Notes under the pieces: model-generated
Database searches by the model: none
What the model saw: the letters and a program-made list of their open reading frames with translations, nothing else
Told to the model about the DNA's origin: nothing
Position numbers and translations under genes: made by a program
Part shown: one piece after another, positions 58,821-64,000 of the stretch
Position numbering within the stretch: the first letter of the stretch is position 1
Layout: every line of letters begins with the position of its first letter
Source of the DNA: Kocuria rhizophila DC2201
GTDB lineage: Bacteria > Actinomycetota > Actinomycetes > Actinomycetales > Micrococcaceae
DNA length: 64,000 nt
Assembly: GCF_000010285.1 (NCBI RefSeq)
Contig: NC_010617.1
Coordinates: 310,001-374,000, forward strand
Reading direction: 5' to 3'

Positions 58821-59483
58821 ATGTCCCAGATCACGATCATCGGTGGCCACGGCAAGGTGGCGCTGCAGCTGAGCCGGCTGCTCTCCTCGCAGGGGGACAC
58901 GGTCAACGCCGTGATCCGCAAGGAGGAGCAGAGTCAGGACGTGCAGGACGCGGGCGCGAACCCCGTGGTCGCGGACGTGCAGGAGATGGACGTGGCGGCG
59001 CTGAGCGAGCTGCTGGCCGGGCAGGACGCCGTGGTCTGGTCCGCGGGCGCCGGCGGGGGATCCCCCGAGCGCACCTACGCCGTGGACCGTGACGCCGCCA
59101 TCCGCTCGATGGACGCCGCCGAGGCCGCCGGTGTGAAGCGCTACGTGATGGTCTCCTACATGGGCGCCGGGCAGGACCACGGTGTGCCCCAGGACAACGA
59201 CTTCTACGCCTACGCCCAGTCCAAGGCGGACGCGGACGACCACCTGCGGGCGAGCTCCCTGGACTGGACCATCCTGGGCCCCGGAATGCTCACCGACGAC
59301 GCCGCCACGGGCTCGATCGCGATCGGCAGGGCCGGGGAGGACGGCAACCGGGACACCGCCCGCGGCAACGTGGCACTGGTGGCCGCCAGGGTGCTCGCCG
59401 ACCCCGCCCACACCGTGCACCGCTTCATCGAGTTCGCGGACGGCAGCACCCCGATCGCCGAGGCCGTCGACTCGCTGGACTGA
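58821..59483 (+). CDS. NAD(P)-binding atypical short-chain dehydrogenase
   Basis: 220 residues with AGGA 8 nt upstream. N-terminal dinucleotide motif SQITIIGGHGKVALQLSRLL, then VVWSAGAGGGSPERTYAVDR, DAAEAAGVKRYVMVSYMGAG and the Tyr/Lys pair YAYAQSKADADDHLRAS, followed by DWTILGPGMLTDD. This is the atypical SDR group that includes YtfG/HSCARG-like redox proteins. The substrate is unknown. One motif copy (59295) encodes DDAAT in a surface loop after the PGML motif. Confidence 0.82.
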   Translation: MSQITIIGGHGKVALQLSRLLSSQGDTVNAVIRKEEQSQDVQDAGANPVVADVQEMDVAALSELLAGQDAVVWSAGAGGGSPERTYAVDRDAAIRSMDAAEAAGVKRYVMVSYMGAGQDHGVPQDNDFYAYAQSKADADDHLRASSLDWTILGPGMLTDDAATGSIAIGRAGEDGNRDTARGNVALVAARVLADPAHTVHRFIEFADGSTPIAEAVDSLD

Positions 59484-59548
59484 TCCGCACACCGATCGCC
59501 CGGTCCGCGCCGCCCCTGCCGGGGTGCCGTGCGGGCCGGGCGATCTTC

Positions 59549-59554
59549 TAGGCT
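59549..59554 (+). promoter_or_regulatory. -10 box of leaderless acyP mRNA
   Basis: TAGGCT ends 6 nt before ATG 59561. Confidence 0.55.
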
Positions 59555-59560
59555 GAGCGC

Positions 59561-59899
59561 ATGGATATGCCATTGATCCACCCCGAGGCCTCCGACGGCC
59601 ACCCCCGGGAGCGCATGGACCTCAACGAGGTCATGGCCCTGACCGCCGTGGTCCACGGGACCGTCCAGGGGGTCGGCTTCCGCTACTGGTGCTGGCGGCA
59701 GGCGGAGAAGCTCGGGCTCACCGGCACTGCGACCAACCAGGAGGACGGCACCGTGGGCGTCGTCGCCGAGGGGCCGCGCTGGGCCGTGGGGGAGTTCCTG
59801 CAGGCCCTGATCTCCCGCGACACCCCCGGGGCCGTGATCACCGTGGACGAGCACTTCGGCCCCGCCACCGGTCAGTACACGGACTTCACCACCCACTGA
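59561..59899 (+). CDS. acyP: Acylphosphatase
   Basis: 112 residues, longer than the usual 90 because of an 18-residue N-terminal extension ([18 protein letters not shown]). The acylphosphatase fold is complete: [18 protein letters not shown] with the catalytic Arg, [20 protein letters not shown] with the catalytic Asn, and [13 protein letters not shown]. It hydrolyses acyl phosphates such as carbamoyl or acetyl phosphate. The transcript is predicted to be leaderless, which supports the early ATG. Confidence 0.9.
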   Translation: MDMPLIHPEASDGHPRERMDLNEVMALTAVVHGTVQGVGFRYWCWRQAEKLGLTGTATNQEDGTVGVVAEGPRWAVGEFLQALISRDTPGAVITVDEHFGPATGQYTDFTTH

Positions 59900-59987
59900 T
59901 TCGCGGGTCCGCGGCCGTGTTCACCTCCGGTTGGTCTGCGGACCCTACCGTGGGGGAGTCCGACCGACCGCCCGCGAGGAGGAGTCC

Positions 59988-61819
59988 ATGACCGTCACGA
60001 GTTCCCCGGGGACCGGCTCCCGGCCTGAGCGCGCGGCCCGGTGCCTGGGCGGCGCCGTCGAGCTGCTGGAGCGCATCCGCGCGGCCCGTCGCGCGCGTCT
60101 CGCGGACGTCAACCGGGTGGCGCCCCGGCACCGGCACTCCGCGCTGAACCTGGTGGACTACACCGACGTGCGCTCCTAGGACCTTAGGGAGCTGCCGACC
60201 GAGCTCGCGGCGCTGGGGGTCTCCTCCCCTCGGGCGCATGGAGTCCGGGGTCGCGGAGCACCTCGTGGCGGTCGCGCTGACGCTGGTCGCCGTGGCGGGC
60301 ACGGATGCCCGGCTGCCCGACCTCGACCCGGGCCTGCCGCCGGGGGAGGACGCCCTCCCCGGACCACTGACGCTGGAACGCGACACCGTGCGCCTCGTGG
60401 GCCAGGGCCGTGAGCGCCGCGCCACGCGCATCATGGTCACGATGCCCACCAACGCCGCCCGGGACCCGGCGCTCGTCAGGCGCATGGTGGCCGTCGGCAT
60501 GGACGTGGCGCGCATCAACTGCGCCCACGACGGGCCGCGGGAGTGGGCCGCGATGCTCGAGCACCTCCGGGCGGCGGCCGCGGAGCTGGGCACCGACCTG
60601 CGGGTGGCCATGGACCTCGCGGGGCCCAAGGTGCGCACGGGACCCGTGTCACCGGGCCCGCGCGTGGAGAAGATCAAGCCCGAACGGGACGCCAGGGCCA
60701 CGTGCGCCGCCCCGCCCGGCTGTGGCTCGGCACGCAGCGCTCGGAGGACGTCCCCGCGGTGCCCGTGGAGCCCCAGGGGTGGCTCGCCGCGCGCACCGTG
60801 GGCGAGCGCCTCCGGCTGCGCGACGCCCGGGACTCCGGACGCACCCTGCGCGTGGTGGAGGTCCACGAGGACGCCGTGCTGGTGGAGTTCTCCAAGACCG
60901 TCTACTTCGCCACGGGGATCGTCCTGAGGGCCCCGGACGGTGCGGAGGGCGTGCTCGGCGAGCTGCCCGAGACCGAGCAGTCCCTGCGCGTGGCGGTGGG
61001 CGAGACCCTGCGCCTGCTGAACCACACGGACCCCGTGCCCGCGGAGGGCACGGCTCCGCTCGTCATCGGCTGCACCCTCCCCGAGGTCTTCCGGGACGCC
61101 GCCGCCGGGCACCGCGTGTGGCTGGACGACGGCAGGATCGGCGGGGTGATCCGCTCGGTGCACCCGCAGCACATGGACGTGGAGATCACCCACGCCGGGC
61201 CCACGGGCAGCAGACTCCGGGCCGAGAAGGGCATCAACTTCCCGGACACGGACCTGCACCTGCCCGCGCTGACGGAGAAGGACCGCGAGGACCTGGCGTT
61301 CGTGGCCCGCCACGCGGACAACGTCAACATGTCCTTCGTGCGCAGTGCCCAGGACGTGGCGGACCTGCTCGCCCGCCTGGAGGCGCTGGACGCCCGCTCC
61401 GTGGACGTCACCCTCAAGATCGAGACCGTGGGCGGGTTCGAGCACCTGTCCATGATCCTGCTGGAGGTCATGCGGTGGCAGGACTCCGGTGTCATGATCG
61501 CCCGCGGGGACCTCGCGGTGGAGACCGGTTTCGAGCGCATGGCCGAGGTGCAGCAGGAGATCCTGTGGCTGCGCACGTCCCGGTGGTCTGGGCCACCCAG
61601 GTGCTGGAGACCCTCGCCAAGAAGGGCCTGCCCTCCCGCGCCGAGATCACGGACGCCGCCCAGGGCCAGCAGGCCGAGTGCGTGATGCTCAACAAGGGGC
61701 CCTTCGTGGTGGAGGCCATCCGCACCCTCTCCTCTGTGCTGGAACGGATGTCCGGGCACGCCTCCAAGAAGACGGACCTGCTGCGGCAGCTGCACGCGTG
61801 GCGGGACTTCGTGCGCTGA
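59988..61819 (+). pseudogene. Pyruvate-kinase-like gene with several disabling lesions
   Basis: Starts well (GAGGAGGAG ribosome-binding site, ATG 59988) but is broken repeatedly. TAG at 60177-60179 is followed in frame by DLRELPTELAALGVSS. A frameshift near 60230 leads to MESGVAEHLVAVALTLVA, then [39 protein letters not shown] and [15 protein letters not shown] second shift is near 60700, then [53 protein letters not shown] and [18 protein letters not shown] third is near 61580, then [20 protein letters not shown] and [14 protein letters not shown]. All pyruvate-kinase motifs are present across the frames. It resembles the long (about 600 aa) accessory pyruvate-kinase family rather than the housekeeping enzyme. 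Confidence 0.85.
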
Positions 61820-62003
61820 GGGGAGCGGGCCCGTCCCGTGAACCGGAGCCGCGAACCCGCCCCGCGACCCACGGCTGCGGGCCCGTCCTGTGAGCCCTGG
61901 GCGTACGGCGGCGCGCGGTGGCGGGCGCTGTGTCATAGTGAATCCGGAGATTTCCGGCGCACCCGCCGAACAACCCCCCATCCGTGTCGAGGAGTGGACA
62001 GAG

Positions 62004-62813
62004 ATGCGCGTTAACCCCCTGAACAAGGCGTTCGACGAGAACGGCCAGCCCTCGCCGGGCGTCAACAAGTTCCTCAACCACGCGCTGCGCATGCAGAAGC
62101 CCTGGGTGGTCAAGATGATCAAGCACATGCGCCGCCAGCACCCGGACGAGACCCCCGCCCAGCTGGCCAAGCGCGCCCAGAAGCTCTACGTGCGCTCCGT
62201 GACCGCCGGCGGCGGCGCGGTGGGCGCAACGGCCGCGGTGCCGGGCATCGGCACGCTGGCCTCCTTCGGGCTCTCGTCGGTGGCCGTGACCGGCTACCTC
62301 GAGGCCACCGCGCTGTACGCGCAGGCCGTGGCGGAGCTGCACGGTGTGGAGCCGCAGGACGACGAGCAGAACCGCACCATGGTCATGGCCCTCATGCTCG
62401 GCGAGGACGGTCAGGCCCTCATGGGCCAGCTGCTCACCAGCTCCTCCGCGAGCAAGAGTCTCTCCGGCAAGTGGGGGCTCATGATGGGCAAGTCCTCGGA
62501 CCACTCCAAGCGCTTCGACGTGGGCCGGTCCATCCGCAACATGTTCGTCAAGCGGTTCATCGCCCGCCAGTCCGGCGCGATGCTCGGCCGTGCCCTGCCC
62601 TTCGGCATCGGTGCGGTGGTCGGCGGCGGCGCCAACCTGGCCATGGCCCGGCAGGTCATCAAGTCCGCGCAGGAGGCGTTCGGGGAGTTCCCCTCGGACT
62701 TCCCGGCCACGCTGGCCGTGGACGAGCGTGCCGCGGCGTTCGAGGGCGGGACCACCGCCACCCAGCAGGAGGCCGTGGAGTCCTCCGCGAAGGGGCGCAC
62801 CCGGGGCAAGTAG
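62004..62813 (+). CDS. Conserved alpha-helical protein of unknown function
   Basis: 269 residues from ATG 62004 (GAGGAG 9 nt upstream). Basic N-terminal region (HALRMQKPWVVKMIKHMRRQ), then a Gly/Ala-rich hydrophobic core (TAGGGAVGATAAVPGIGTLA, SFGLSSVAVTGYLEATALYA) and a second one (LGRALPFGIGAVVGGGANLA). These resemble membrane-inserting or glycine-zipper segments seen in EcsC-like proteins. No catalytic motif is visible. A strong hairpin follows. I do not recognise the function. Confidence 0.75.
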   Translation: MRVNPLNKAFDENGQPSPGVNKFLNHALRMQKPWVVKMIKHMRRQHPDETPAQLAKRAQKLYVRSVTAGGGAVGATAAVPGIGTLASFGLSSVAVTGYLEATALYAQAVAELHGVEPQDDEQNRTMVMALMLGEDGQALMGQLLTSSSASKSLSGKWGLMMGKSSDHSKRFDVGRSIRNMFVKRFIARQSGAMLGRALPFGIGAVVGGGANLAMARQVIKSAQEAFGEFPSDFPATLAVDERAAAFEGGTTATQQEAVESSAKGRTRGK

Positions 62814-62826
62814 CCACCCGACCACG

Positions 62827-62875
62827 CGCGCACGGGCGCCCGGGTGACCACGGTTCCCCGGGGCGCCCGTGCGCG
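62827..62875 (+). terminator. Terminator hairpin
   Basis: Perfect 15-bp stem CGCGCACGGGCGCCC and complement, 14 nt after the stop at 62813. Confidence 0.75.
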
Positions 62876-62945
62876 TTCACGCGGACGTCACCGGGAGGTC
62901 ACCTCCGCGTCGGGCGGCGCTCGGACCCGCGTTTCCCCCGCCTCC

Positions 62946-62951
62946 TAGCGT
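62946..62951 (+). promoter_or_regulatory. -10 box of a leaderless mRNA (GDPD gene)
   Basis: TAGCGT ends 6 nt before GTG 62958. Confidence 0.55.
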
Positions 62952-62957
62952 GGGGCC

Positions 62958-63899
62958 GTGGCCACCCCGACCGAACCGCCCGCCGCCCGCCCCCTGGTCT
63001 ACGCGCACCGCGGCTCCTCGCAGCGCTATCCCGAGCTCACCCGGGCCGCGTTCGTGCAGGCCCTCGCCGATGGCGCCGACGGCGTGGAGTGCGACGTCCA
63101 CCTCACCCGTGACGGGCACCTGGTGCTGCACCACGACGCCCACCTGGGGCGCACCTCGAACGGCAGCGGACCCGTGGGCCAGCACACGCTCGCGCAGCTG
63201 CGGCGGCTGGACTTCACCACGTGGAAGGGCGTGCGGATCCCGCCGACCCACGGGGCACCGCACGAGCAGCTCATGACGCTCGACGAGCTGCTGGACCTGC
63301 TGCTCGCCGCGGGGCGGCCGGTGGGGCTGGCGGTCGAGACCAAGCACCCCAGCCCCCACGGGCAGGGACTCGAGGAGGCGCTGCTGGTGCTGCTCATGCG
63401 CCGCGGCTGGAACCCGGAGACCGGCAGGCTCGGCACCGTGACGGTGTCGATCATGAGCTTCCACCCCGACGCCGTCCGCTACGTCCTGGGGGTGGTGGCC
63501 CCGCGGCACGTGTGCCAGCTGGTCACGCAGTCCACCGTGGCCTCGGTGCGCTCGAGCCTCGGGGTGGGCTCGGCCACCGCCGCCGTGTGCCGCGCCGGGA
63601 TGCGGCTCGTGGTGCCCCCGGCCGTCCCGCTGATCTCCCGCGGCGAGGTGGAGATCGCGGGGCCTGGGATCCGGTTCGTGCGGGAGAACCCGCGGCTGGT
63701 CGAGCGCTGGCGGGAGCGCGGCTCCACCCTGCGGGTGTGGACGGTGGACACGTTCGCGGACACCCACGTGTGCCTGGCCCTGGGAGTCCAGCAGATCACC
63801 ACGAACGTTCCGGCCCTGGTGCGGAGCTGGACCGATCCGCACCGGGCCCCGGTTCCGGGGCACCGGACGCGCGTCCCCCAGGTGCTCGGGTCGGTCTGA
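62958..63899 (+). CDS. Glycerophosphodiester phosphodiesterase
   Basis: 313 residues from GTG 62958. GDPD TIM barrel: YAHRGSSQRYPELTRAAF (catalytic HR), GADGVECDVHLTRDGHLVLH (metal-binding ECDV and HHD), LAVETKHPSPHG, VSIMSFHPDAVRYVLG and the final RVWTVDTFADTHVCLALGVQ, QITTNVP. It hydrolyses glycerophosphodiesters to glycerol-3-phosphate. No signal peptide, so cytoplasmic. The transcript is predicted to be leaderless. Confidence 0.9.
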   Translation: MATPTEPPAARPLVYAHRGSSQRYPELTRAAFVQALADGADGVECDVHLTRDGHLVLHHDAHLGRTSNGSGPVGQHTLAQLRRLDFTTWKGVRIPPTHGAPHEQLMTLDELLDLLLAAGRPVGLAVETKHPSPHGQGLEEALLVLLMRRGWNPETGRLGTVTVSIMSFHPDAVRYVLGVVAPRHVCQLVTQSTVASVRSSLGVGSATAAVCRAGMRLVVPPAVPLISRGEVEIAGPGIRFVRENPRLVERWRERGSTLRVWTVDTFADTHVCLALGVQQITTNVPALVRSWTDPHRAPVPGHRTRVPQVLGSV

Positions 63900-63933
63900 G
63901 GGGAGACCCGCTGCGGCTGACTCATTCCTCGGG

Positions 63934-63959
63934 CCCATCCCTCCGGCCCATCCCTCCGG
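63934..63959 (+). repeat. Two tandem 13-bp units
   Basis: CCCATCCCTCCGG repeated twice, then CCCGGG, 34 nt after the GDPD stop. The last 100 bases hold no gene. Confidence 0.5.
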
Positions 63960-64000
63960 CCCGGGTGGTCCGAGAACGGCCGGCGGGCCCTGCACGGGAC

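Larger units (their letters stand above)
269..59305. repeat. Dispersed 11-bp motif GACGACGCCGC / GCGGCGTCGTC (29 copies)
   Basis: Start positions by eye. As GACGACGCCGC: 269, 3773, 14708, 15475, 18791, 23624, 25440, 27510, 32374, 37300, 55291, 57366, 59295. As GCGGCGTCGTC: 1171, 14551, 17435, 18815, 23792, 24308, 25495, 28463, 30823, 31159, 32503, 35452, 49022, 50786, 53295, 55318. Sites matching 10 of 11: 5597, 27683, 31857, 37339, 37438, 38593, 40013, 47183, 48997. Nineteen full copies lie inside genes or pseudogenes and ten between them. Positions could be off by one. This entry spans first to last copy; it is not a contiguous element. Confidence 0.85.

Noticed and set aside
269-59305. The 11-mer as Chi or KOPS
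   Set aside because: Those are strongly strand-biased relative to replication. Here orientations are about equal over 64 kb, and copies are often in inverted pairs.
7659-61819. All disrupted genes explained by sequencing error
   Set aside because: Possible for the two single-stop cases, but four lesions in one gene, a missing middle in the EEP gene and a 109-bp GT25 relic are better explained by genuine decay. Raw reads would settle it.
1-64000. CRISPR arrays, prophage or integrative elements
   Set aside because: No regularly spaced direct repeats, cas genes, integrase, transposase or att-type duplications at tRNA genes were seen. The only gene relics are the GT25, EEP, AraC and PK-like remnants.

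Overview
The window is about 70% G+C and has the codon use, gene content and gene order of a high-GC actinobacterium. The synteny (tRNA-Ser / SRP RNA / dnaX / recR / lysC; tRNA-Ser / tadA / upp), the many leaderless promoters and the secreted LGFP and Excalibur proteins fit the Micrococcaceae, most likely Kocuria. The genus is an inference from memory of related genomes, not a computed match. It reads as ordinary chromosome: there is no prophage, integrase, intact insertion sequence, CRISPR array or plasmid origin.

Layout. 0-7.5 kb: DNA-glycosylase-like gene (cut by the window edge), OhrR/MarR regulator, aspartokinase, recR, a very long dnaX, SRP RNA and tRNA-Ser(GGA). 7.6-12.7 kb: a decayed patch with two GT25 glycosyltransferase remnants and a truncated EEP-fold gene, around a small secreted protein and a secreted NucH/ExeM-type nuclease, ending at a TetR gene. 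12.8-18.7 kb: pyridoxal kinase, queuosine-precursor transporter, MBL hydrolase, DUF6176, a nonsense-mutated AraC gene facing a small monooxygenase, and tgt. Transporter plus tgt suggests queuine salvage. 18.9-22.5 kb: creatine module (IclR regulator, creatinase, MHS transporter). 22.7-30.3 kb: NUDIX-like protein, GH76, idi, RluA-type synthase, CAP/LGFP secreted protein, Nei glycosylase, a membrane protein and an AT-richer alpha/beta hydrolase. 30.4-40.9 kb: a leftward run of thioesterase, 2Fe-2S ferredoxin, YdiJ-type D-2-hydroxyglutarate dehydrogenase, DUF4232 lipoprotein and Lhr helicase. 41-43.3 kb: acyl desaturase with its reductase. 43.4-47.9 kb: tRNA-Ser(CGA), tadA, a membrane protein, a MacB-like ABC exporter and upp. 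48-51.1 kb: winged-helix regulator behind an AT-rich leader, SixA-like phosphatase, a tiny membrane protein, an HNH/Excalibur secreted nuclease and tRNA-Arg(ACG). 51.3-55.1 kb: PEP carboxykinase and the NsrR-Hmp nitric-oxide module. 55.3-64 kb: divergent manB/manA, TetR, NAD(P)-binding protein, acylphosphatase, a wrecked pyruvate-kinase-like gene, an unknown protein and a GDPD phosphodiesterase.

The most unusual signal cuts across the genes. The 11-mer GACGACGCCGC or its complement occurs about 29 times by eye, where base composition predicts about 0.2, and nearly 10 further sites match 10 of 11 bases. It lies in all three reading frames inside genes, often in disordered insertions, and repeatedly as inverted pairs in intergenic hairpins. 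This is how Neisseria and Pasteurellaceae uptake sequences behave, and it suggests selection on DNA rather than protein. Its function is unknown.

A second genome-wide habit is leaderless transcription: many start codons lie exactly 6 nt after a TANNNT -10 box. Start codons below were chosen from ribosome-binding sites or from this -10 spacing, and they often shorten the longest open frame.
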